NCBI GenBank assembly: GCA_021186555.1
Contig: JAJKFL010000005.1
Coordinates: 48,511,135 to 48,575,134, forward strand
Length of the DNA: 64,000 nt
Source of the DNA: Reticulitermes speratus
Taxonomy: Eukaryota > Arthropoda > Insecta > Blattodea > Rhinotermitidae
Direction: 5' to 3'
In this document: positions 1 through 11,000 of the stretch, piece after piece
Position numbering within the stretch: position 1 is the first letter of the stretch
Layout of the letters: every line of letters begins with the position of its first letter
The notes under the pieces: model-generated
What the model was told of the DNA's origin: nothing
What the model saw: only the letters and a program-made list of their open reading frames with translations
Database searches by the model: none
Made by a program: the position numbers and the translations under genes

Positions 1-211
1 TTGTTACCGTATTATACAAGTAATAAAAATAGAATTCTTTTGCATAATTGAAATTCGTTGTAATAAAAATGGAATGCTGTCTCCCATCTTACAAGTGGAT
101 ATATCTTCTGGGCATTTTTTTTCTTTGGCCCAAATTAACTTGCTCTCTGTATTTTATTGTAACTGTATATAGCCTCTGTATACCATAATGTTTTTTTTTT
201 GTTTGTTTTAG

Positions 212-284
212 TTCTGTCATAGCAAGCAACTTGCTTTTGGTGGATGAGATCATGCGAGCTGGTATGTCATCACTGAAAGGTTGA
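212..284 (+). CDS. CCT6: CCT6 (T-complex protein 1 subunit zeta), last coding exon
   Basis: The exon follows a long T-rich tract and a TTTTAG acceptor ending at 211. It reads 23 codons and stops at TGA 282-284. The end of the peptide, LLLVDEIMRAGMSSLKG, is the highly conserved carboxyl terminus of the zeta subunit of the cytosolic chaperonin CCT/TRiC as I know it from animals. That complex is a double ring of eight paralogous subunits that folds actin, tubulin and other proteins using ATP. Only the last exon is in the window. The first base (212) completes a codon begun in the upstream exon, so the intron phase is 2. The gene runs on the same strand as RSRC2, whose start codon is about 4.7 kb downstream. 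A processed pseudogene is unlikely because a splice acceptor with a good pyrimidine tract is kept. Confidence 0.9.
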
Positions 285-359
285 GACCTTCATAAGACCA
301 TGAATATTACCATTCCTCATGTACTTCACTCTCATCATTACTGCTAATGAGATTTTATA

Positions 360-365
360 AATAAA
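360..365 (+). promoter_or_regulatory. Polyadenylation signal of CCT6
   Basis: A canonical AATAAA lies 76 bases after the CCT6 stop codon in AT-rich sequence. This gives a very short 3' UTR. No closer signal is present. The cleavage site itself is inferred. Confidence 0.6.
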
Positions 366-1645
366 ATATGAAATGTAAAAAATGAAAGAAAGTAGGAGAA
401 TGCTAATACAGGTTAATACATTACATTATATAATTTATGCAATTTCATGGCTAACACCAAAATATTTGTTCTGTTTGCTTATGATAAATGTGAAGACATG
501 CCTTCTTTGTATAATGTGATTAGTTAGAACACCTTTGTAACTTTTAAGCTGATATACATGTGAGGAATGAATCTTGTCACTAACATTATTTTCTTCTAAT
601 TTTCCAAAACTTTTTTTAAATGCATAAGAAACTGAAATCTGATACTGAATTTTTGGACCTTTTTCTCAATTAGGCTGTTAGTTAATTGCCAGCATTAAAA
701 TTCAGTGCAGTACTGAACTATGCAGGTTGCAGCCCTGTGTCAAGTGAGATTGCTTAATATCGCTACCCAAAAATGCAAGCACAGTTAAATTTATAAGTCT
801 GAAAATGCGACATTCATTATGAATCGTGGTAGCTTTAGGATACCGTTTACTGCTCGTATATTATCTGGTTAAGAAGATAGTTTGCTTTGTGGCATTTCAC
901 ACCTTTGTGCTAATTACATGGTTTGAAAGTGATGGAACTAGAGCTTCATAATGTCATGATGCATTACATAAGTTCTTCATGGAAGAGAGTATATTGCTAC
1001 TTAAAAATATATCAAACTTTTTGAAATTGATCTGTAATGAACTGTCATCCTATAAATCCTTATCCAGAAAGTAAACACACAGTTCCCCAATCTAATATTA
1101 AATGCATGATTATTAATGTTTGGCAAAAAAATTCAGTGGGCAAATTAGACATTTTGTCCATCTCTAGCTATGGTGTCACATATAAGCCTTTCATTGATTC
1201 ACTCTTGCAAATGGTAGACTTTGAGGGTCAATTTAAACTTATGATTTCATTGAATGAGAACATGGAAGGTTCTTGAAAGACAGCTGGATGTAATCAAAAG
1301 AACAACAGCGAAGATGATGTTAGAGGTACCTTTTGTTTGAAAAAGTTGATGTTGAAATAGTGACAAACACTACCATTCTTTCCTGCAATCTTTTGCCATT
1401 ATTGTGAATAACAGATTAAAACTGAATTTCGTTTTCACACAAATGATGTAATGACAAACCAACATATCCTGCCATGCTTGAGTAATGATGTGATGATTAC
1501 AGACGGGAACTCAGTTATTCATAGCATTCCTGTGACTCGTATTCCTATAATACAGTAATGCACACACAAAATTTGAAGCAATCTTGGTGGTAATTTACAT
1601 TGCAATATGTGTTTGGGTGTACTGAACTGGAAAAGATCGTTCAAA

Positions 1646-1673
1646 CAGAAGAAGAAGAAGAAAAAGAAGAAGG
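1646..1673 (+). repeat. (GAA)n microsatellite
   Basis: An interrupted GAA run in the intergenic DNA between CCT6 and RSRC2. In the rest of 366-3160 I see no gene: reading frames are short, composition is AT-rich, and nothing resembles a known protein. Confidence 0.6.
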
Positions 1674-2489
1674 TGCATTTTAGTAAAGTGATAACAGTCT
1701 GTAGCTTTATTGTTTAATTTCTTGTTTCTATAAAACAGCTTTGTATTTGTGTGTGCGGTTTATTTTAAAAAACTGTTGGTATATCGTAGTATAAAGTGTC
1801 AGTGATAGGATGATTGATGAATTGGGAAGAATTTGTAAGTGGTCATGGCCTAGTTGATGCACTATCCTGGCATACACTGTGAAAAACTGAGGCAAACAGA
1901 AAATGGCAGCCAGGATAGCTGGTGTCTGAGCCAAGATTAAAATTGGGTACCTCCAAAATGCAGGTCTCAGCTGTTACCACTATCCTAACCTGCTCAGTGA
2001 AATACCATCAGATTGCAGGGTCTTGTTTGTAACATTGTTCGTGCTATAGGAGGAACAAGTGTGTACATCACAGTCCTTGTCCTAATCTTGAATCATTGCC
2101 ATTTAAATTGGTAATCTGCAAAAAATTCTTCGTCTGTCTGTAGAACTTGTTTTTATTCAGTTTTACAGTGTGGGAATATCAAGCTTGATTGGCATGAAAT
2201 GTTCAAAATAAACCTTGAAAGAATGGCAATAGAAACTCATAAGATCACAAGTATACTTTGTAATAATTTAACATTTGTTACGGTATTATTTCATACAGCA
2301 TACACATCCAGTCTTATTGTGCGGAGGCCTACAAATTACTAATGCCTCAGTGACTTCCTGGTGTGGCAGATCTAGTGGTAGGTGATAAGCTGTAGTTGTA
2401 AATATATTTTCTAGACTTCTCCAACACTGGTTTTGATATTACCACCTACCAGGGTCTATGTGCAAGTTCGATGTACCATAAGAACCACA

Positions 2490-2850
2490 TTCTGTTAATA
2501 CAAGTGAAAAGGAAAACTTGGATGTAGCATCTCATGATCACTTTTTCCAAGGGCTACTGTGTTGACACTTGGTTTTGAAGACTGAGGATAACCATGCAGA
2601 ACTATCGTTATGTTTAAGCTTTAGGTCTTTTGGGACGTGAAGCTGTGTTGGTTGAGGAATTCCCGATGTATTAGAGGATTGTAGTGCCTTCATCTTCTGA
2701 GTCAAGCAGACCAAGAACTACAAACGTTTGAAATGGTGGAAGTTACTTGCCCAACAAGCAGTACCACAGTCCAGAAAGCTTGTATCTGCAGCAACACCAC
2801 TGTGTGTACCTCAAATCTCATACTCTTATGGTTTTCGGTTAGCTGGTAGT
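2490..2850 (-). repeat. Possible dispersed repeat (minus strand), family unassigned
   Basis: On the minus strand the peptide MRFEVHTVVLLQIQAFW, followed in another frame by GLLDSEDEGTTIL, resembles a repeat-derived pseudo-peptide pattern that I associate with predicted proteins of cockroach, termite and locust genomes. The reading frame is interrupted, as expected for a non-coding dispersed repeat. Boundaries are approximate and no target-site duplication was found. This rests on recollection of the family. Confidence 0.3.
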
Positions 2851-3164
2851 GAAGAATCCAATCATGTACCAAATGAATCCAAGCTAAATGCTTTGCCACT
2901 GCACTCTGCCTTTTGTGGTGGTATGAAACAAACTTGTGGTATTCTGTAATCATGTTAGTGTGTGTCTGATGAAATTCCAGTAGGACTTTTATGAAATAAT
3001 CCACACCATGAAGGTAACACATTTTTCATCTGCATTATAAGCTCATTTTTACATCAGATAATATCAGTAGTTGTGTAAGGTTATGGTCCAGGCAAGTGAT
3101 ACACATGAAAGACCCAATTAATCATGGACACCGATTTTACATCAGGAAGCTCGTTTCATTGAGT

Positions 3165-4160
3165 TTGGTATCCCCATGAAACTAGTAAGGCTAGTAAAAA
3201 TGTGTCTAAATGAAAGCTGTAGCAGAGTCTGGGTAGGCAATCATTTGTCTGACACATTTCATATTAAGAATGGTTTGAAACAAAGAGATGCTTTATCGCC
3301 ATTGCTTTTCAACTTTGCTTCGGAATATGCCATTAGGAGGGTTCAGGCAAACCAGTAGGGCTTGAAATTGAATGGTACACATCAGCTTCTAGTTTATGCT
3401 GATGATGTTAGTATATTGGGTGGAAGTGCACAGGCTATAAAGAAAAACAGAAGCTTTAGTAGTCACTAGTAAGGAGATTGGTCTAAAAGTAAATGCTGAG
3501 AAAACTTAGTACATGGTCATGTCTCGAGATCAGAATGCAGGACAAAATCACAACGTAAAGATACATAATAAATCCTTTGAAAGGGTGGAACAGTTCAAAT
3601 ATTTGGGAACAGCCCTAATGAATCAAAATTCCATTCAGGAAGAAATTAAGAGCAGATTGAAGTTGGGGAATGCTTGTTATCATTCGGTGCAGCCTCTTCT
3701 GTCTTCCAGTTTGCTATCCAAAAATACAAAGATTAAGATATACAGAACTATAATTTTGCCTGTTGTTTTGTATGGGTGTGAAACGTGGTCTCTCACACTG
3801 AGGGAGGAAGATGAGGTAACAGGGAAGTGGAGAAGACTACATAATGAAGAACTTAATGATCTGCACTCATCACCAAATATTATTCGGGTGATCAAATAAG
3901 ACAAATGAGGTGGGAGGCGCATGTAGCACGTATGGGGGAGAGGAGAAGTGCATACAGGATTTTGGTGGGGAGACCTGAGGGAAGGAGACCACTTGGAAGA
4001 CCCAGGCATAGATGGGAGGATAATATTAAAATGGATCTTAAAGAAGTGGGGTGGGAGGGCATGGACTAGATTGATATGGCTCAGTATAGTGACAGGTGGC
4101 GGGCTATTGTGAATCCGGTAATGAACCTCTGGGTTCCATAAAACGCGGTAAATTTCTTGA
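3165..4160 (+). pseudogene. Non-LTR retrotransposon remnant (LINE-A): reverse transcriptase to C-terminal tail
   Basis: Fragments of one LINE reverse transcriptase follow each other in shifting frames. The part at 3176-3358 carries NGLKQRDALSPLLFNFA, the B-box of the palm. The catalytic YADD is at 3395-3406 in another frame. FKYLGTALMNQNSIQEEIKSR with [18 protein letters not shown] (3513-3899) is the region after the palm, and the tail [18 protein letters not shown] is near 4000. About two dozen residues normally found between the LTLREE and DEVTG blocks are missing, so there is an internal deletion besides the frameshifts and stops. The family looks like the endonuclease-reverse transcriptase LINEs very common in Blattodea. 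The exact clade (RTE-like or other) is uncertain. It is dead and 5'-truncated. Confidence 0.8.
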
Positions 4161-4244
4161 CTAGCTAATGACCTGTTAGTTTCTCAAGAAGGACTCTGCT
4201 CCATGGAGTTAGCTCGTTTCGGCAAATGTTAATTGCTTCGTACA

Positions 4245-4350
4245 AATGTTGATCTGGCTCAGGGTAGGGACAGGTGGCGCGCTTTGGTGAATGCGGTAAT
4301 GAACTTTCGGGTTCCATAAATGCGGGGAATTTCTTAGCTAGCTGAGAACC
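4245..4350 (+). repeat. Second copy of the LINE-A 3' end
   Basis: The stretch beginning at the GATCTGGCTCAGGG motif repeats the end of the preceding element (about 4074-4160): both encode the DRWRA-(I/L)-VN-x-VMN peptide followed by a stop in the same place. The spacing suggests a tandem partial duplication or a second 5'-truncated insertion of the same family. Confidence 0.6.
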
Positions 4351-4639
4351 AATGGCTGTGTCCACACTTGTGCGCTTTCGTCTTCTCAAAATGGATTGTA
4401 CTGCAGGGAAGTACTCGCACAGGCGCACGGCGGAGGGTTATGTTGGCAGTTCTGTAGACCCAAATTGAGGTGTAGAGATGAAGATGCTTGGGGCTTCGTA
4501 CGTTCAGTTTAATTCTACATCGAAGGGTGAAAGAAATAAACATGAATTAAACATCCATTCATGTAACTAATATACAGTTGCAGAGCACACCACGATGACA
4601 AACGGTGAAATTTGTTAATTACATTTTCAGCAGCATTTT

Positions 4640-4919
4640 TACACTAGTATGATCTCGCATTTAATGCTGTAATAAATGTATTAAACCATTTGTAGGAACT
4701 GGGTTAAAGATGTAACTCTGTATGGTAATTGCCAGTGCTTTCTTTCTTATGTGTATTATGTCAATCAGGGCCTGGTGAGGTCCTGTACATGTATGTAATT
4801 ATATTAGATTTACGTGTTTGTTTGCTTTTACTGTAATTCTTATACTGTTTACTCTATGGACGTGTCCAATATCATTCTGTAATGATTTCTAGGACGAAAT
4901 AAATACAATACAATACATT
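4640..4919 (+). repeat. Possible LINE 3' UTR with (AATAC)n tail
   Basis: AT-rich sequence ends at 4898-4919 in a short pentanucleotide run (AATAC repeated three times). Such short-repeat tails are typical of some non-LTR retrotransposons. No coding part is attached, so the assignment is weak. Confidence 0.3.
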
Positions 4920-4922
4920 ATT

Positions 4923-5031
4923 TCGACCAGGTCAAAATGTACTGTTTGGAATGTTTATCATGCGTAGTTTCTTAAGCCTTTACTGTGGCAACGATTGGTC
5001 ACACTGCGATTAAGAAACGTCCGACGCCATT
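4923..5031 (+). promoter_or_regulatory. Probable promoter/5' UTR region of RSRC2
   Basis: This is the sequence immediately upstream of the RSRC2 start codon. An inverted CCAAT motif (GATTGGTC, 4993-5000) lies about 35 bases before the ATG. No TATA box is evident. The transcription start is not determinable from sequence alone. Confidence 0.3.
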
Positions 5032-5094
5032 ATGGAATCGTTGGTGGGATATGGGAGTGATGATGAAAGTGGCGATAATTATCAAGATAATAAG
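5032..5094 (+). CDS. RSRC2: RSRC2 exon 1 (coding part)
   Basis: 21 codons from ATG to AAG, then donor GTAAGA, phase 0. It encodes an acidic N-terminus (YGSDDESGDNYQD). No in-frame upstream ATG was adopted. Confidence 0.85.
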
Positions 5095-8000
5095 GTAAGA
5101 CTTGTAAAAAAATGTGCACTGCATGTTTTCATATACACTGACTTACTGAAGTGAGTAAATGAAGGTTCAGTATTGAGTTTAGTATAGAGGTATACGTCAG
5201 CTATCGTCTTGGCATTACGCACCGACAGGCCCTTGTCGATCTGAAACTTTGCGTAATGGATGCCAAATTTTTTGTTACATAATTTTTGTTTTTATGTGCT
5301 TGGTTATAAGTTTCGATTTGTAATTGGAGTGTGTTTTTGTTTCCCTTCGAGCCTCAGGACTACTCAGAGAGAGGTGTGGACAGGATTCGTCAAGTCGAGG
5401 ATGATGTGAACTATGACAATGTGCAGATGGATATGAGTGAGGTAGGAACGTAAGTTAATCTTATCGGCTATGGGTGGGAGGGACTGAAAGATTTTAAACA
5501 CAGTGTAATGACCCCTACTGCTTATTAAGGACAATGTGTGCCTCAGTTCGTTTATTTCAGTTTTAATGCAAAGCAATGTATGTCTTAATAGATTTAAGAT
5601 GCTTGTGAAAAGTGTAGAGCCACATTAGTTATTAAAACAGTTTCCTGCTTCTCAGCCCCATTATACCACAGTTTTAAGGGGAGAAATGAAAACTTAAAAA
5701 TGCTTCAACCAGATACCTTGTAAAATGCAATATGCCATCGGAAATGTGTATAAAGATCGAAACATATTAACACGCTCTGTTAAATATACTACCATGTGCA
5801 TGGACAGTGGTGCCAATGCCATCGCAAGGCGAGATGTGTAAAGTTGCAACGCTCTCATCTTCAAATCGACACTCGACAATCACACGATGTGATGGGGTGA
5901 GTACCAGCAGGCCAGGTATACTGAAAATCATACCAAGTAAGTGTTAATGTATCCTAGTATGTAGGAGTAGCATACTGAGTGCAGCAGCAGCTTGTGCAAA
6001 GGCCACTCATTGTATTAGGTAAATATAAGGTCTGTACACAGTCGTGAATCTGGGGAGAGAAATAATGGTTCTGCTAGAAAGGCTGAGGAATTAGTTGCCT
6101 GTTTTTTGAGGAACAGTATTCACAGTATTTGTTTCAAAGAGCTGCTCAATTGTCTTTCCATGTGAGATTGTAAGGTTAACCTGTTTAACCTAGAATAACA
6201 GTTTGTTAAGGCAATGGTTATCCATTTTAAATAGTGTATTGAGTGCTCTGTTCCATTTTATTATACACCTAGGAATGTTAACTTATTTTTATTTCATCTG
6301 CATGCTCAGTATTTATATGCAAATATTTTGTTGGTTATGCAATGTTACACTTTTGAGAACACTGTTGCTGATCATTTATTTGTTTTACTAATTCTTTACG
6401 TCTATGTGGTGACATTTTAATATTTAATTTTATTTGGATTCAACAGCATAATGTTACTGTTTAGTCATTAAGGGATTTCTTTTACTTATTTGTCATCATA
6501 CATAGATATCTTCAAAGGAAGCCTAAAATTTTATGTTGTTTATGCACCACAGTTAACCACAATACGCTGTAGATGTATTTGGAAGACTTTAATCAGAAAT
6601 GGGTGATCATTGTATTAAAACTTACTTAAGGGATTGTTAATAGAAATAGTTGCCCATTGATAATGGTTTATTGTTCAGTGAAGGTTATGGTTTCAGGAGA
6701 TGGATATGATGGCTTTGACAGCAGTTGGCATGATAAGAGACTGTGGCAGTCACCTATCTGAGGTTTGATTAATGCAATATTTTTTTTTTAATCAGGAGTC
6801 CAACAACAACCATACTGGTAGTAGCAATGAGGATGATAAGTCTTCTACAAAATCATCGTCGTCGTCATCCCGTTCATCCCGATGTTCTGAGAACTCTTTG
6901 GCTAGCAGTGGAGGTGGTGAACGAGATAGGAGGGGAGAGGACCCTGCAATGGCTGGAAAGTCTGGAAATGGGATAACTTCAACAGAAGTCTGCAACAAAC
7001 AGGAACAGGATGGTAGACACAGAGTAGAAGATAGACATGAGGAGAGATACTCTAAAGGAGGTTCTGACAGAGAAAAGAAGGACCCTCATGAACGTCGTAA
7101 CAGCAGGGAGCGTGGGCAACGTGACTGCAGGTCAGTAAGCTACTCTTATGCAGTTTCCATTTCTGATATTTAACAGCCATTGCTGTTGTCTCCTTATGAA
7201 GACGGTGCTTCTTATTACGTGTAATACAGTTCATTTTCCTTGAGAAATTTTTAAGAGCTGAAAGCTTATTGTAAATTTCTTCCAGATATATTGATAACAC
7301 AATGGGGAACTCTCACCTTAAAATTTGAAGTAAATTTCTTCATTGGTGCTTCCTAGTTCCTTCAAGAAATATTTTTTATGTGCTGCGAAATGTACTTCAC
7401 CCCTTTAAAGAGCATTATAATGTGGTCTTGTTGAATTCTGACCCTTAATTTAAGAAACACATTTATTTTTAAGTTTGATGTAATGAAATTTTGTGTTGTA
7501 TGCGGAAGAGGGCCGCAAGTTGTGTGTGCAGTACTAATATTAGTCAGATTGTTACATTTCTTCTTGTACATCCTTTCACAGTGTGAGAATGTACCTTGGC
7601 TGTGGAGATGACATATTGGAAGAGTAGGCACTTCATAACAAATTTGATGGTAAAGTTTTCAGAAATGTTGTGTAATAAAAGTTAAAAAAAACAGAGCGAT
7701 TGGCATGAATTTGAGAGTATGTCTGTTTGGTATCATTCAGTTTATGTACCTACGTATTTACACTTGTCTTTCGTGCCTGTTCCACTGCACTGCCTTCATC
7801 GCCCACTAAGCAGGGCAAAATCTTGTAGATTATGTTCATATGGCTGGATTTTGCTGAGGGTGGGGTAGGAAATGTGCTGGTAGTTTTAATTCTGTTCATT
7901 TTTATGACAGAGGTTTGGAAAGTGATTTTTCTTAAAATAGAAATATATGAGAGGTGAGGTTCGCATGACATTGACTAAGATGAGTGCTATGATGCTCTGT

Positions 8001-11000
8001 ACCATTAAAATGTGTGGTGTTCTGGGGTATTACGTGGCGTCGTGTGGTAATTGTTTACCGACGTTTCGGGACAGTGTATCACATCACACGTTTTGCTGCC
8101 CCACCGTACTTTCCAGAATCTATGTTATAGGCTTACATTGCTACTCGGAATCTTGGCCCATGAGGATGGGACTGATACGTTGTCCCAAAACGTTGGTAAA
8201 CAGTTACCACACAACGCTGTGTAATATCCCAGAAGACCGCAGATTTCATCAACATCGCGGCCGAAGCCTGAAATGAAGCTCTGTACCATTGTTTTGGGGG
8301 AATGTGAGTACATTAAAGCACACAGCATCACATAGCTGAAGATGGTAATCTTCAGTAGGAGGTGTATTTCATCGCTTCTACCCCACCTTGTTATGTTGCT
8401 GTACAGTTTGGGGGGGGGGGGTGGTGAGTAGAGTGTGTATACTAATACAGACATTTCCTTCCAATACGTTTTTTTTATGGTTTTGCAATTGGATATCGGG
8501 GCGTTGTGCAGAGGTCTTGTATTTGATCTCTTTCTTAATATTAGCATTCAGATCAGTAGATTAGCATGAGGAAATTTGAATAGTAGAAGTGCGTGTATGA
8601 GATTTTGTCTTCATGGTGGTGAAGATTAGTAACTTTTTCTGGGTTATGATGCTGTGTAGGCTGGTAGGTGTGTGCAGAAGTTCCAAAGCATTGTGTTTTC
8701 TCTGTTGTAGGGGACATTTACCTTGTAGGTTGAGGTAGTGCATTTCCCTGAAATGTTGATAACCCAGTACCAATCTGTGTGGTGTCATGAGCCAAGAGAA
8801 GGATTGTATAGTTTCAAGTTCTGTGTTTGGCAGAGGAATGAGATACAGATTCTTTGCATTTTGACATTGTAAGACTATTACACTTTGTCTTGTAATATGC
8901 TTTTATCTGTCAGTGACGTGAAAGCAGAAATGGACTTGGCTTAAAATGTTGACTTATGCAAAGGTGTAAAACATTGCTGTAATTCCTGCAATTTTTATGT
9001 GGTTATAATGCATGATGAACAAAGAGGGATGTGGAATAAAATAGTTCATGGCCTGTTGTAAGACAGTATCTCATCATTTGTCTGGTTGGACTGAAGTAAA
9101 ATCATGAAGAGCCCCATTAAGAATAGTAGATTCCTGGTCAGGGTTATTTGAACTGGGTACCTTGTGGATGTTGAGTATGTTACTGCTGTGCCATTCCATT
9201 CTGTGAGAGTGTTCGTTATTTAAGAGCATACTTCTGTGCTGTAATAATTTGTGTTATGTAGTTTATTAGTTGTAATAATTAACTGTGTAAAAAATATTTT
9301 ATACAGAGAAAGTGAGCACCCTGGACACAGTAAAAGCCGGGATCGTGTGAGGAGAGAAGATAGGAGAAGCAAGTCTCGTAGTAGGGAGCGAGAGAGGGAG
9401 AGGTAAGATAAAACCTGTGCTCATAATGACTTTGTTTTATAAAATTATATTTCAGACACTGTATGCTTAGTTGCCATAATCCCTTCGTATGATGCATAAG
9501 ACAAAATATGGTGTTGTCAGGTGACAGCATCCATTTAATGACTTATTATTTCTGAAGGGAAAGTCTGTAGAAATAACTCCACTTTATAAAGTTTGTATGA
9601 GATGTATCAGTTCAATAGATATCTCTGACATATATGGGTTCATGCTTCTGTCTAGACAGATGTACATATTATTTTCTGTTGGCAAGATGTTTTCAATGTT
9701 AACTCGTAATTTATTATTAATGAACCTAACTTGTGGGTGCATTATCCGAATAATGTGATTTCACCTTTTCTGTGTAGTTTTGTCCTTCCGAGCATTTAAA
9801 TAGGAATCCAAGTTCATGAAGTAAGTCATTTGAGGAAGGTTGACGATACATTTATGTTCTTGGAAAAACTTTTCGTATAGAAAATGTCAATGAATTAGTG
9901 TTTGACCATGACATTTACATGTGTTGTGAGTATGTATGATGATGTTCTGCGTTTGCAGGCGGAGATCAAGGAGTCGTGACCGAGGTAACAGAAAGCGTTC
10001 ACACAGTCCTGCAGACAGACACGGTTCATCTCGTTATAAGCGATCACATAGTCGCGAGAGGGACAGGTACATCTCAACAGTTACTTTCTCTGTGCTTTCA
10101 GGTATCTGCTTGTTTGTAATGTTTGACGATTGTGAGGTACTTAAAATAAATGAGGAAACATGCGCAACAGGAACAAGAAATGTAAAGGTAAATTTAAAAT
10201 CTCTGGTCTGTTGCATTTGAACTTGCCATGGCCTTTTTTGCAAAACCTGCTGTAATAAGAGAGAAGCATCTTTGTCTGTGTTTATAAACAATAGGTTACA
10301 TGGGCTATTGCAGATGTGTGTAACATTATGGCTGAACGTTAACATTTTCGTGGGGGGGTTTTTTTTTTGTACATAAAGTATGTTTTTAACAGTAAACCAG
10401 AATAAAATGGAATGTTACATTCAAGAATCATTGATCATAACTCTTATGTCTGCCTCAGGTATGCACTTGGAATTTGTTGCAGGAACAGGCGATTTTCACC
10501 AAGCAGCCATCGGCAGAGGTCACGTAGTCGTGATCGTGGTAAGTCCAGCAGTAGCAGCAGTGGCAGCAGTAGGCGAGGTAGCTACGAGAAGAAGCCAAAC
10601 AAGCTAACAAGTGAGTCTCTAGACATTTGAGACATTACATATTCACATTTTAATGTATATTAATTCTTGGGATTTTTTTTGCACGTGAGATTGGGAATTT
10701 TGTCACAATTCTGTGGAGCAATGGGTGCTTGATAGTGGAGTGTGATCTTAGTACTGCAGTCAGGATTTATGTATTAAACTTTAGGAGATGGATTTAAGTG
10801 GCAGCTGTATCTCGTGATAGCGAGATGTTTTCTGGTTTAGAATGGACACTTAAATTGCTACCAAGTAAACAGGGAGACCAGCATACGGCATGCCATTACA
10901 TTTTAGACACCAGCATATTGTCGCGTAGGACGATGAAGGTCAAAAAAGGAATGGCGGGGGAGTTGCACCTTCACTGTCTTGTATGTGAACCCTTTGGCGC

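Noticed and set aside
1037-1276. 79-codon ORF upstream of RSRC2
   Set aside because: AT-rich, no homology recognised, length expected by chance.
6792-6998. Minus-strand ORF over RSRC2 exon 3
   Set aside because: Shadow of the Ser-rich coding exon.
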